DNA of 64,000 nt from Tridacna crocea (taxonomy: Eukaryota; Mollusca; Bivalvia; Cardiida; Cardiidae): NCBI GenBank assembly GCA_943736015.1, contig OX031061.1:12223290-12287289 (forward strand), read 5' to 3'. The notes under the pieces were generated by a model. The model had not been told where the DNA came from, did no database searches, and was given only the letters and a program-made list of their open reading frames with translations. Below, one piece after another: positions 10,890-21,769 of this stretch. The position numbers and the translations under genes were made by a program. How positions within the stretch are numbered: the stretch's first letter is position 1; each line of letters opens with the position of its first letter.

Positions 10890-11585
10890 AAGAATAAACG
10901 CTTATCGCAATGAATTGTTATCAAAATCACTTACCTCCGTCATTATTAGATTTGAAATATTTACCTTATATATTCCTATTTATTTTCCTCGAAAGAATTT
11001 CCTTCAACTATACATTTTTTTCCAAAACTGAATAACACCATGATAAAATTAACTTGACAGGGAGAATCCCCACTGTCCTAGAGTGCATCGGACGTGTTCG
11101 TGATTTTCTGAGAACACGGACCAAGATCTGTGTAACTGTAGGCCTAAACGATATATTGTTGTCTAACAAAGGAATAGGGTGTATCTCAATATTGACGAGT
11201 TGGCAATCATTTTGCTTTCATGTTTGCCGACAAGCTGAACGTACATTCCGGTTACCCGGGATTAATGAAAGACAAGCGTTAATGTCAATGGACCCTTAGA
11301 TCGTTTATTACGCCTGTCTCTTTTGAAGACAAGGCAGACGATTCTATAGTCTGCACAGAATATGCAATCTTATGTCGGACAAGCTATATTGTATTAACCC
11401 GACCAAAACAGCCCAGGGTAAGGTTGCAATAATTAAGCATTTTGCCCGAGATGTAAAATGCCATTTTCATCAATCTAGCACTCTAGTATAAGGGTTAACA
11501 GAGTCATAGATTACAAGAATCGTATAAACGAAGAACACCTTCCGACGTTCCTTATAGGACCTAAGAAGTCAACCGTCAAATGATG
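10890..11585. other. Intergenic, no gene seen
   Basis: One 81-codon frame (11054-11299) has no recognisable domain and is not called. Confidence 0.4.
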
Positions 11586-11589
11586 TTGG

Positions 11590-12692
11590 TTGGTTATTCT
11601 TGATAGGATGGTAAACATTGCGCAAAACGGAGAAAATGCTCGTTGCCAGTATTTTCTCATGTTCCTGCATGCTTTCAAAATACCCTTCCCTTTCTAAAAA
11701 GCCCCATTCTTTAAGGTCATTAAAACCAAGCACATGTATTATAATCTAAATGTTAAATCTCCGTTTTGAACATTGAAAGTCGTTTGTTTTGAAAGTCTTT
11801 TTCAGTCTTGCTAAAGTATATTTCAAATAAAATGGTAAACAAATAAAAAGAAAAGCCTTTTAACTGAACGACACTGAAATTTTGACAACCTCAAGGGAAA
11901 AAAAAGTTTCAAAATACTTTTGGAAAAGGAAAAAAAACGCTAGTCACGAGTATTTTCTCTTTTTACCACTATGTTTTGTACTTTTTCCCAGCCAAACGGC
12001 ACATTTTCAGCTGCTCTTAACTTATTATCTGCTAATTGCTTTAATGTAGAAGGCCCAAATTTTTTGTTATTTTCTGAAGGAAAAACATTTGGGAAAGTCA
12101 AACAAAAGGTTGATTATCATTATTTGCTACTTTTCCTACAATGCTTTGAAAAGCCTCTTCTTCAACATTGTTGAAAGTCAGTATTGTGATCTGAAAGGCT
12201 GAATCTCAGTTTCTATACTCTAAAATGTACCTTTCTAGAAACTCTTTGCTCTCTCGATAAAATTATCCATGGAGTAAACTGGTACTGACTTTCAAGAAAT
12301 TAATCATCTCATTACAGAGTTACAGTTTTAGATCTATCAAAATTGATTGCATTTTCAAGCAAAAACTATTCTTTAATCCTTTACCATACCATATCAAGTA
12401 CAGTTTTAACAACCCTGAGAAAGAGGCCATTTAAAAACTTAATTTTGAAAAGGAGAAACTTTCTTGGCTCTTTACACGAAGAAAAAAAATTCAGACTTTC
12501 CAAAATTGAATGCATTTTCAGGTAGCAACTTTTTGATCTGGCATCATTGATGGAACCTGTATGAAATAGGATGGAAGACATTTTAGGAAAAGGAAAAAAT
12601 GTCAATTAGCACCGTATTCTCCTTTTCAGACCAAAAGTTCTCAAGCCTTCCTCCTAGACCTTTTAAACTCATTATTGGGCTAATAGAGGGTT
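11590..12692. mobile_element. Cluster of three decayed family A fragments
   Basis: Hairpin-like remnants lie at about 11605-11690 (GGAGAAAATGCTCG / AGTATTTTCTC), 11910-11975 (CGCTAGTCACGAGTATTTTC) and 12555-12660 (TTTTAGGAAAAGGAAAAAATG). All have lost TTAA termini and part of an arm, so they look older than the clean copies. Confidence 0.5.
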
Positions 12693-12991
12693 AGATCTAA
12701 GTTTCTATACAATGTAAAAAACATATACGCGTAACGGTAAATCAAACCTCCTTGCCATCACATAAAACTTTTCCTTTAAATGAAATGGAAAGGAGTTTCA
12801 GAAAAGTCCATTCGTTTTATTTTTTTTTTCAACATATTTTCACAAGCCTTCTTCAAGTTTGCTAAAACTCAGGATGGTAAACTGGTCTTCATTGCACAGG
12901 AACATTGCACAACTCTATAGACTTTGCTGTATCAGGAGAGGCGATTTAAGAACAGGAAAATGTATTGCAATATGTTATGCCATTATTCTAA

Positions 12992-13148
12992 ACTCGCCTT
13001 CCAACAGTACTTTCAGTACTTTGATTTCACAAGTGGCGCAGCCACGAGTGAAAATATTACCGATGGTGTTCACGAGATGAAATAGATTTCGATCTTTCAC
13101 CGAAAAAAGATATTTCTCGATATCCTACCGGAAAGCATGAAATAAAGC
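12992..13148 (-). repeat. Family H element, copy
   Basis: It contains GTGGCGCAGCCACGAGTG, ATTACCGATGGTGTTCACGA and GAAATAGATTTCGATCTTTC, then ends with the CCGGAAAGCATGAAATAAA block. It matches 45300-45435. Confidence 0.65.
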
Positions 13149-13256
13149 TTTATAACTTCCCTTTATTCCAACTTAAAATATGCAAATAAGATAGGCCAGT
13201 GCAAGTGTTTGGAGTAGTTGTATGGATATATAAAAGTAAGCTACCATCTAAGTCAT

Positions 13257-13334
13257 GTCGTTGGTTTACTTTTAAAACCTCGTAACTACAGCTTGTTACA
13301 AGCTGTAGTTACGAGCTTTTGAAAGTAAACGGAC
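13257..13334. repeat. Family I palindrome, copy 1
   Basis: A near-perfect palindrome of about 78 bp. The centre ACAGCTTGTTACAAGCTGT is flanked by TCGTAACT / AGTTACGA and GTTTACTT / AAGTAAAC. Confidence 0.8.
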
Positions 13335-13530
13335 GAAATGTCCAATATCGCATTTCAGCTGAGCATTTACATCTATAACGAATCTACGTGTGAACCCTCT
13401 ATGGCGCTTTATTGCGAACGATTTGGGGGACACAAACACTGTCATGTGACTTCCAGATCTGCCATCACCCACCACTCTGAAGAACGCAATCTTATATGCA
13501 AGAATTTGATAAATTTTAACATTTGGGGTT

Positions 13531-14074
13531 TTAAAGGTGGGTATTTAGAATTTTCACATCTCACCAAATTAAAATAAATATATATATCGCTGAAATTCAT
13601 ATGAAAAAATAATACAAATGATCAATAATTCAGATTCATAAAATTAAAAAAAAAGAGTATGGTATTCCCTAAAAAGGCTACGTAGCCTCTCAAGCTATTT
13701 TTAGAATTCGCGCCAAAAATCAATAAAACATTGTGGGAATGTCAAGTGACTGGCACGTGACTCAAAACGCTTAAATGCCCTATCATTACGAACATATGAT
13801 AATTATTTTCCATAATGTTTTCTTCGGATGCTATGTTTGAAGCTTCTTCTGTGTATTCCTGTAAGTAAATGAGCGAATTGATCATCTAAAAATAGAATGT
13901 GTCTCCCGCTGGTGTCAACCTGGGCCGTAGTAAATCTCTCATTTCTCGTGTTGTCGGACGGTTTTCGACTACTTGGGTTTTATGAATGAAAATTGAAAGG
14001 CTTTGGGGGTATAAGGATGATTATTTTGCACTTTTGTAAAATTTTAGTCCCAAAATCTGAAAGGCCCCCTTTAA
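13531..14074 (+). mobile_element. Family E element, complete copy
   Basis: It runs from TTAAAGGTGGGTATTTAG to CTGAAAGGCCCCCTTTAA, 544 bp. It has short terminal inverted repeats and an internal signature (GGCTACGTAGCCTCTCAAG; AAGTGACTGGCACGTGACTC). Inverted copies lie at 24863-25394 and 30512-31062. Its borders contain TTAA. No protein is encoded. Confidence 0.8.
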
Positions 14075-14296
14075 GAGTCGAGATATCATGGTAAAGACCC
14101 AAGCTGGCTTGCAATATGCTGCGTATGAAAACATCAAGACAAGAGGAGACATTTGCTTATCATCTAGAAGCAATTTTTCCCTTATCACAATGATTTCATT
14201 TGTATCTGTGTAAAGAATATTTATTCATGTTGACCACCCACAGTTTCATAAGTCGTCTGCTGAAAATTTATCTGAGTTAAACTCTTTATCATTTTC

Positions 14297-14701
14297 GCGA
14301 ACCAATTTTACGATCACTACGTGGATCTTACCCTGGCTGATTCAGCCCGATTTCGAGATTCCTGCGATGCACCCTCTATTGGATGCTGGTTATTACCCCC
14401 CTTTTTATCATATTACTGAAAGCCAATGAAATATCGTTTGACAAACCGCTTACGAATACAATTATTCAACATAAAGCGGTAAGCAGACATCCACGTGGGT
14501 TTCCATGTTTACCTTCTATTCGAAAGGTCGCGACCTTATTCTATCTTTTATCAAAGATGAAATGCTACGAGAGAGTTCATTCGTTGCAGTTAGAGCTGGC
14601 TGCATCCAATGAAAAAGCGTATCGGGATAATGTAAAAATCAACCTCGATCCGCCAAGGGAAGAGTAGCGTAATGAATCGTCAGCCTTGGCTTGCGAAGAT
14701 G
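14297..14701 (+). mobile_element. Family B MITE, copy 2, inserted in a family A element
   Basis: CATTTTCGCGAACC to GGCTTGCGAAGATG is flanked by ACTCTTTAT (left) and ACTCTTTAC (right), a 9-bp duplication with one mismatch. The duplicated site is the terminal sequence of a family A MITE (TTAAACTCTTTACCAAAAG), so B inserted into an existing A copy. Confidence 0.85.
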
Positions 14702-14930
14702 ACTCTTTACCAAAAGACAAAATTCAAGACTTTAATAATTAAAGAATAAAAAAAAAACTGCAAACGACAAATTTGAGAATATACCAAATTCTGAAATTTG
14801 TCGATGGAAAGTTGGAAAATATTGTTCGAAAAAGGAAAGAAATGCTGGTTACCACCAATTTATCCTTTTTCTACAGTTGTTTTCAAAACCTCCTTTTTTG
14901 GGGTCTTTAAAACTTGGGATTATGAAGGTT
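14701..14930 (+). mobile_element. Family A MITE interrupted by family B
   Basis: Its TTAA and first bases lie left of the B element (near 14277-14296). The rest continues here with CCAAAAGACAAAATTCAAGAC, a decayed hairpin at 14820-14885 and the right block GGGTCTTTAAAACTTGGGATT. Confidence 0.7.
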
Positions 14931-14936
14931 TCAACT

Positions 14937-15168
14937 CTTTACCTAACGACAAAATTTAGACTAGTTCAAATTAAAATAATTTGCAGACAACATATTGAAT
15001 TCACCTGAAATAGTGGAAATTGTCTGTGAAATGTAGAAAACATCGTGAGAAAAAAAAAAGAGAAGAAAATGCTGGTTACCAGCATTTTCTTCTTTTTTTT
15101 TTTCTCACAATGTTTTCAAAAGCTCTTTTTTTTCGGGTTTGTAAAAGCTCGAGATTGTGCGATAAAAT
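14937..15168 (+). mobile_element. Family A MITE
   Basis: Starts AACTCTTTACCTAACGAC. The hairpin is AGAAGAAAATGCTGG / CCAGCATTTTCTTCT with lengthened A and T tracts, and the arms have co-varied. The right end is GATTGTGCGATAAAA. Confidence 0.8.
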
Positions 15169-15282
15169 TATTTTTTTAAATGTAAGTGATGTATGGCCAA
15201 TAAACGATAATAATGAATAAACGACAGTTCTGACAAACCACCGGGAATACAATATGTTATCGTTGCACTCTAGCTATTAACC

Positions 15283-15514
15283 TTTTACCACATAATTCCG
15301 ACTTTTTAACAACCCTATAAAAGAAGCCTTATGAAAACATTGTTGGAAAAGGAGAAAACGCTGGTATCCAGCATTTTTTCCTTTTCCCACAATGTTTTTT
15401 ACCCTATCATAAAAAAATTGCAGCATTTGAGCCGTATTGAAATTATCGTCTGCAGAAGTTTTCAGTTTAGACAAGGCTAATATTTTGTCGTCTGGTACAG
15501 TAATGTGTTAACCA
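15283..15514 (-). mobile_element. Family A MITE
   Basis: Left TTAACCTTTTACCACATAAT, right GTCTGGTACAGTAATGTGTTAA. The hairpin arms are GGAGAAAACGCTGG / CCAGCATTTTTTCC. Orientation is inferred from TCGTCTGCAGAAG at the right. Confidence 0.85.
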
Positions 15515-15519
15515 TAAAT

Positions 15520-15659
15520 ATTTACAGTTGTCCAAATTGAAAACCCTTACAGGCGACAATCTAAATGTGGTTTGTTTTATAAATTTTGGCTTTGAAAGAA
15601 TAGAACACATTATCGGAAAAGGAGCAATTGCTAGAAACAAGCATTTTCCAAACAAAGGC
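15520..15659 (+). mobile_element. Family A fragment
   Basis: TTGTCCAAATTGAAAACCC and a degenerate centre (GGAGCAATTGCTAGAAACAAG) are recognisable. The right end is replaced by family K. Confidence 0.55.
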
Positions 15660-15930
15660 GTTCTTATCATACTGCAAAGAAATTTTTCGTGAACTGATTG
15701 GATGACATGCCCCGAACATATATATCATGTACACTGGCAAAACCAACGTAAAAGCAATTTCCCTTTCGGGAGCCCCGTATGACTACTCTATAACGCAACA
15801 TCCAAAATGGCCGCATCGATCAAAATTAACATCAAGATTATGCATCAAGCTGCAAGTTTTAGCATGTATTACCAATGTTTCAGTGACGTCAATTCCCAGT
15901 GACGTCAGTTTTCATTGAATTGGGGGCACT
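15660..15930 (-). mobile_element. Family K element, copy 2 (inverted)
   Basis: It begins TTATCATACTGCAAAGAAAT, which is the K terminal repeat, and contains the inverted K core (CATCCAAAATGGCCGCATCG). It ends in a CATTGAATTGGGGGCA block also seen at 6930. Two TGACGTCA sites occur near 15884 and 15899. Confidence 0.7.
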
Positions 15931-15959
15931 CAGACGGGAAAATCTACTTCGTCAGCGTA

Positions 15960-16308
15960 GATCACGCAACGTAGCCTCTTGAGGTATTTTTAGATTTCGC
16001 GCCAGAAATAAAGAAAAAAAAAAACATTGTGGGAGTGTCAAGTGACTGGCACATAACTAATGACTATTAGATTCCATAACATAACAAACATATACATGTA
16101 ATTATTTTTCCATAATGTCTACTTTGAACGCTATGCTTGAAGCTTCGTCTGTGTATTTCCGGTATGTAAATGAGCGAGTCGCTCACATTAAGATAAACAG
16201 CGTTTCCCGTCGGTTGTCGACGTGGGCCGTAGGAAATCTTTAATTTCTTTCGTTGTCCGATGGTTTTCGACTACCTGGGTTGTATAAATGAATCTTAAAT
16301 TGAAACAT
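15960..16308 (+). mobile_element. Family E element, truncated both sides
   Basis: It matches E from the ACGTAGCCTCTTGAGG block to GGTTGTATAAATGAATC. It lacks the AAAGGTGG termini. Confidence 0.7.
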
Positions 16309-16343
16309 GCTGTAGTTACGATATCTTTGAAGTAAACCGACTT
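16309..16343 (+). repeat. Half of a family I palindrome
   Basis: CATGCTGTAGTTACGATATC followed by AGTAAACCGAC is one arm of family I only. The other arm is absent. Confidence 0.55.
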
Positions 16344-16401
16344 TTTAATGCATTTTGTCGCCTGCATTGTGTACTTTTAGCAGCTACTGGGTCTTTAACC
16401 C

Positions 16402-16580
16402 TTTACCACACGACAAAATTTTAGACTGGTTCAAAATGAAAGCATTTGCAGACGACAAAATAAATGTGACTGAAAAATTGAAATTGGTTCTGGGAAGGGT
16501 AGAAAGCACTGTGGGAAAAGGAGAAAATGCTGGTTACCAATAGCTCCTTTCCCTTCAATGTTTTCTGCGGGCTTTTTCCC
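16402..16580 (+). mobile_element. Family A MITE with damaged right arm
   Basis: Left TTAA (16398-16401) then CCCTTTACCACACGAC. The left arm is intact to GCTGGTTACCA, where about 12 bp of the right arm is missing. The right end is lost. Confidence 0.8.
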
Positions 16581-16730
16581 TCAGAGTCAGATTATTCAGT
16601 ATAGCTTGAAGGGACTGGTCTTGTATATCACAATTACGTATTAATGGATGTCGGGTCAGTCTTGATAATAAGACGTTTACGATGCTTCTTTTTATATTTT
16701 GACATTTATTGTGCACCGTCTCAAAGTAAC

Positions 16731-16822
16731 CGTTTACCACACAATCCCGACATTAACGACCCTTAGAAAGAAGCCTTTTAAAAACATTGTTGGAAAGGAG
16801 ATAATGCTGGTAACCAGCTGAC
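16731..16822 (-). mobile_element. Family A half element ending at the dyad centre
   Basis: AACCGTTTACCACACAATCC through GGAGATAATGCTGGTAACCAGC, then unrelated sequence. The break lies a few bases past the hairpin centre. Confidence 0.75.
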
Positions 16823-16829
16823 AGGAAGG

Positions 16830-17735
16830 CGACATTTCTCACTCTTTTTACCAAATACTACTGCTGCTGATACAGCAAAATAATAAAGAAAAAGAGGCAA
16901 TTACTGGAGTGGCTATTTTTAATTTTTAGCGAATTTGTATAACAAGTCTGCGGGAGTGCCTAATGTGTTCATTCGGACCGGAAGCAAATATATCATGCGT
17001 AACTACGCATGCGCGCTCACTCTGTACTATGTTTTCGTTTCGACCTGAACCAAGTATAGTGTCATACATGCTTGCACTCTACCCATTCTACTTTCGGTTT
17101 TAAGTTATACAACTCCACCTCGCCTTTGTCCATACCCTATAATAGTTCCACAAGTTTATACATATAGTCCGAAATCTAGTACCAGCAAAACGCTGCGTCA
17201 GATTGACAAATCAAATTACCACTCCTTATAAAGAATAATAGAATAACGCATTCTATGCGGACCGCTCGAAAGAACAACTTTGATTTTCCTTGTCCTTGTT
17301 TAAGTAATTTAATGATTTTATAGTTAATTATTATACATATGTTACATGTGATGTGTTTTCTTTTCATAAAACATGTTGTAGATTTATGCTATTCCACAAA
17401 TCTGCTTCCCAGGACCTTAAGTCCTTTGATTTCTTTTAATACAAAACCATAAAAGAGTTCCGTCATTCATACTTTAGCACCTCATTCGGAGTCTAACTTT
17501 TTTTTAACATATTTTTTTTAATGTTTATTTTGTAATTTAGCTTTTGATTTCTACATGTTAGTAATCGACATTTATGGCAATTTGTTTATCTGGCATGTCT
17601 AATAAACAATTTTACACAGACCATTAATTTTTACTCGTGATAGACGACATCAAACATTAACTAATCTCGATTCCAGACAACCGGAAGTTGAACTGCAAGT
17701 TACACACATCACGTGTCACGCCTGGTGGATTTGTT
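16830..17735. other. Intergenic, no gene seen
   Basis: A short self-complementary block ATGCGTAACTACGCATGCGCGC is present near 16995. No exon is supported. Confidence 0.4.
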
Positions 17736-17739
17736 ATAA

Positions 17740-17972
17740 ACCTGTACCACACACAATGACGACTTTTTAACGACCCTGAGGAAGAAATTTTCGAAAACAT
17801 TGTGGGAAAAAGAGAAAATGCTGGTAACCAGCATTTTCTCCTTTTCCAACAAAGTTATCTTCTCTGTCAAAGCAAAGTTGCACCATTCAAACCACTTTCA
17901 AATTGTCGTCTGCAAATGCTTTCAATTTGGATTGGCCTAAAATTTTGCCCTGTGGTAACAGCTTTTACCTTT
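17740..17972 (-). mobile_element. Family A MITE
   Basis: Left end CTGTACCACACACAATGACG. The hairpin at 17800-17858 is strong, and TTGTCGTCTGCAAATGC lies at the right. The right terminus is TGCCCTGTGGTAA. Confidence 0.85.
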
Positions 17973-17974
17973 AC

Positions 17975-18150
17975 CAAACAATCACGTGTACGAACACCCT
18001 CACAGAAGACAGCCGTTTTAAAAAAAAAATTGGACAAAAAAAACGTTGGTATCCAGCAAAAATTGGTTAAAAAATTGTAAAAACTGTGTATTGACACGAG
18101 CGGCATGGAATCCAGCATTTATACTGTTTCCAACGTCGTTTTGAGAATCT
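17975..18150 (-). mobile_element. Family A MITE, degenerate, adjacent to previous copy
   Basis: CTTTACCAAACAATCACGTG starts a second element directly after the first. The hairpin is decayed (GGTATCCAGCAAAAATTGG). Confidence 0.5.
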
Positions 18151-18179
18151 TCCTTTGAAGCAGACAGACAACATGCGGT

Positions 18180-18570
18180 CCTAGAATATTTTTTCCCATA
18201 TTTTTGAGCACTTGAATTTCTCTTGTTGACGACGAGTAGGATGGGGTACAAGTAAGTATTACTATTTCACACCATAACTGAGCACTGACCCAAAACCGAT
18301 CGTGTAGCAGTAGGAAACAGTCGGCATAACGTCCATTCCTGCGTCGGAGAGATAAAACACAGACAATAATCTCGAGACAATACAAACCTAGACCCATAAG
18401 TAAAACGTACTATCCATTGAAGATTTCTTGTCCAGTTTACGTGTCCCAATGACCAAAGCTTTCTATTATTGCAATGACGTTGCGTCAAAACCGAGCTAAC
18501 GTCATAGAAGGTCCGTTCAAACCTTATCAACTAAACGATTATGTACTGTCGGAGTAGCGATCAGCAGTAA
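18180..18570. other. Intergenic, no gene seen
   Basis: Several overlapping minus-strand frames of 77-92 codons exist, but none shows a domain or a consistent splice structure. Confidence 0.35.
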
Positions 18571-18573
18571 GAA

Positions 18574-18999
18574 AGCAATGAATCTTGCATCTTCGCAAGC
18601 CAAAGCTGACGATTCACTACGCTACTCTACCATTGGCGGATCGAGCTTGAATTTTACATCCCCCCATACGCTTTTTCATTGGATGCAGCCAGCTCTAACT
18701 CTCTAACTGCAACGAATGAAATCGCTGGTAGTATTTCATCTTTGATAAAAATAGAACAACGTCGCTACCTTTCGATTGGAAGACAAACATGGAAACCCAC
18801 GTGGATGTCTGCTTATCGCTTTATGTGTATTCGTAAGCGGTTTGTAAAACGATATTACATTGGCTTTTAGAAATATTATGTAAGGGGGGGGGGTAATAAC
18901 CAGCATCCAATAGAGGCCGCACCGCAGGAATCTCGAAATCGGGCTCAATCCGCCAAGGTAAGATCCACGTAGTGATCGTAACCTTGGCTCGAGAAGATG
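18574..18999 (-). mobile_element. Family B MITE, copy 3, with 9-bp target duplication
   Basis: CATCTTCGCAAGCCAAAG to CTCGAGAAGATG is flanked by TGAATCTTG (left) and TGAATCCTG (right). It is inverted relative to copies 1 and 2. A G-tract at 18882-18892 is an expansion of the GGGGGT block. Confidence 0.85.
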
Positions 19000-19194
19000 T
19001 GAATCCTGTCGCATTGAGCATCCTCGGAGGAAAACTTAGCCAATATGAGGACTCAAACTAGCACCCTCAGGCTCACTAGCTTCTATGGTAAGTTACAAGC
19101 CGAACTACATGGCCCCGCAAATTGAAGAGACACGACATCTACTCGCGACTCGAAACTTAACAAAAAAAAAAACGAGCCAAGCTCTGGGAAGAGA

Positions 19195-19420
19195 GGGTTT
19201 CATGCAATGCATAGTACAAAGCGAGACATAATTATGGATCCATAAAAATCCATTTCGTCTAACAACAGATTGACTCAACTGGTAGACTGGTACTCTGACA
19301 AGCAAACAATAGACCGATAGCAAAAAGTATCGACTCATATCAGCCTGCGCGGAATGCGTATGATGATATGAGTCGATACTTTTTGCAAATACATTTAACC
19401 GGCTTCTTACGGAGCAGATC
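19195..19420 (+). mobile_element. Family D element, partial
   Basis: Contains GGATCCATAAAAATCCATTT, CTAACAACAGATTGACTCAA and the core AAAAAGTATCGACTCATATC / GATATGAGTCGATACTTTTT, a perfect outer stem with a scrambled inner loop. Confidence 0.75.
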
Positions 19421-19611
19421 GCAAGTATTTTCCTTAATTGCATCATTTTTTTTTTTTAGCCTTGAAAAGAGAATTTAAAAATGTGGAAACGAAATATATC
19501 AGGACGAAAAGGAATGTGGCGACGGGAATTTAATTTGCCTCGTAATTCGTTGTCTTTACTTTCTTGCGATTCGTGACACAACACGAAAATTGCAACTAGT
19601 ATCAATGTTTT

Positions 19612-20010
19612 AGACTTTACCGAAAAGTCACTTATTTAAAAGACGCTATAGAAAAAGGCTTTTGAAAAACACCTTGGGAAAAAGAGAGAATGCTGGTAAC
19701 CAGTACTTTCTCAATGTTCCACGTTTCTTTGGCGTGTCTGAATGTGCTTGTTTTTGACCTACTTTTTGGTACTAATAACAAATGAATAAATAGAGCTTTG
19801 TGATTGGTCAAAATTGTACACAAGTTTATTTTACGGACCCCTGTTTATCAACGGGTAAATTTACTCTATCATATTTTTTGTTTGAATTGGCTTGTTTACT
19901 GTTTCTGAGATAAATCCTATCGTCTGAGACATACATGTCTTTGAATTTGTCGTCTGCAAACGCTCTAATTATGGAAAGATCTAAAGTTTTGTCACGTGGT
20001 TAAGAATTTA
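19612..20010 (-). mobile_element. Family A MITE split by unrelated sequence
   Basis: The left half (19612-19725) ends within the right hairpin arm. The far end (TTGTCGTCTGCAAACGC ... TTGTCACGTGGTTAA) lies at 19940-20010, so about 200 bp is inserted or rearranged. Confidence 0.55.
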
Positions 20011-20207
20011 ACATCTTCCTAATGGAATCCATTGGCATACCCATTATCCTATATGTAATACGATATAGATCTACTTCCCCTTAAAAAAACTGCTCCCGAA
20101 TGCATTTTGGGAGACTAGCAATGGCTTAGCGTAATCAAATGCTAATTTTTCCGAAAGATATGTTACATTTTTTTCCTCTTTTCTTTGTGAAAAGGAAGTT
20201 TGGTGCA

Positions 20208-20403
20208 TTTGCAAAAAGTATCGACTTATGTCAGCCTGCGCAGTCCGCGCAGGCTAACATGAGTCGAAACTTTTTGTGCTTTCACTGACTTTTTCTGCAT
20301 GTCTAAGGGGCCGTTTTACCTCATGATTCAATCAGTTGTTAAGCAAGATAGGTTCAATGGATCCATGATAACTTGCTTGGTGTAATGATTAACGTAAATG
20401 CAT
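20208..20403 (-). mobile_element. Family D element, inverted, partial
   Basis: The core CGACTTATGTCAGCCTGCGC / GCGCAGGCTAACATGAGTCG is followed by TACCTCATGATTCAATCAG and GGATCCATGATAAC, in the order opposite to copies on the plus strand. Confidence 0.7.
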
Positions 20404-20407
20404 TTAA

Positions 20408-20628
20408 CTCTTCACCAAAGGACATTATGTTAGGCTAGTCCGAATTGGAAACATTTGCAGAAGAAAAAGTAAAAGTGACCAAAAGTTTGAAATCTGTTTT
20501 GTGAAGGATAGAAAACATTGTGGGAAAAGGAGAAAATGCTGGTTACCAGCATTTTCTCCTTTTCCTACAATGTTTTCCAAACGCTTCTTTTTCAGGGTCG
20601 TCAAAAGTAGAGATTGTGTGGTAATGGG
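20408..20628 (+). mobile_element. Family A MITE, intact
   Basis: TTAA at 20404-20407 and 20629-20632. Ends CTCTTCACCAAAGGAC and GTGTGGTAATGGG. The hairpin at 20514-20575 has nearly complete pairing. Confidence 0.92.
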
Positions 20629-20934
20629 TTAACCCCATTTTGCAAGATCATTCTTCATTTCTTCTTCGCACTATTTCGCGGTGCCCCTGAAAATAGTCCT
20701 GCATGGTAAAGTGTAAAACCGGAACTAATCACACGATTGCATGAAGATAACGACACAGGGTCTCAGAAATATTGGACATGCTAATGTTTTCCTTTTTATC
20801 TCCAGTTTAAAGTTACATGTATTGAAACGATTAAAGGGCCGCGTAAACGTTTTGGTGCCACTAAGATAAATATGTATTAAGTGGCTTTTTTTAAAGGTAA
20901 GACCAGTGTAATGCACTTCCGGTGAACATTTAGC

Positions 20935-21165
20935 AAAAATTCTAAGTGGTTGTTAAATAAGGATAAATAAGGGTTTATGCAGAAATAATATTTTTGCACA
21001 TTTCTAACGGATCAGAAATTCCGTTTATGTCTATCTTTAAACTATTTTTTGATACTTTTGTTTGTTTTCTAAAAAGGGAGGTAATTATTATCTCTTTTTC
21101 AATTGAGAATATAGCGGTTTTAGATTTATGAATGATAATTCAAAGACGGAAAAAATGGAAGGCAT
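20935..21165 (+). repeat. Family N repeat, copy 1
   Basis: A block containing TTCTAAAAAGGGAGGTAATT and TAGATTTATGAATGATAATTC, repeated inverted at 37125-37335. No coding capacity or clear termini. Confidence 0.6.
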
Positions 21166-21281
21166 GAAAAGGTGAAAGTAGTTCAATAATACTCATTTTT
21201 GATTATGGCTAATTTTGCATGATGATATTTCGGTGGAAATAGCTGTTTTCCATTACACAGGTCTTATCTTAATTCCATGCG

Positions 21282-21505
21282 TTAGCAAACGACAAAATCT
21301 TACTTTCGTTGAATATGAAAGCTAATACGAAAGCATAGGCAGACAACAAACTAAATGTTGTCTATAGGATAGGAATTGTCTCAGAAAGGGCTGTAAACAT
21401 TGTAGAAAAAGGAACAAATGGTGCTTGCATTTTCTCCTTTTCGTAAAACGTTTTCACGAGCTTTATCTTTTAGAGTTATAAAACATTTTTATTTGGAGTA
21501 AAGGA
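21282..21505 (+). mobile_element. Family A MITE, degenerate
   Basis: AGCAAACGACAAAATCTTAC at the left. The hairpin is shortened to GGAACAAATGGTGC / GCATTTTCTCC, an asymmetric loss of one arm. The right end is ATTTGGAGTAAAGG. Confidence 0.65.
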
Positions 21506-21542
21506 TTAAAGAAGTAGTGAACGGACTCGCAGGCTTATTTAA

Positions 21543-21763
21543 CCCATTACCACACAATTCCTACCTTTGACGCCCCTGAGAAAGAAGCCTTTTGAAAACA
21601 CCGTGGGAAAAGGAGAAAATGCTGGTAACCAGCATTTTCTCCTTTTCCCACAATGTTTTCTACCCTTCCCAGAGCAAATTTCAATTTTTCATTCACCTTT
21701 TTTTTGTCGTCTGCAAATGCTTTCAATTTGGACCAGTCTAAAATTTTCTCGTGTGGTAAAGAG
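21543..21763 (-). mobile_element. Family A MITE, intact
   Basis: TTAA at 21539-21542 and 21764-21767. Ends CCCATTACCACACAATTCC and TCGTGTGGTAAAGAG. Hairpin centre GGTAACC at about 21628. Confidence 0.92.
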
Positions 21764-21769
21764 TTAAGA

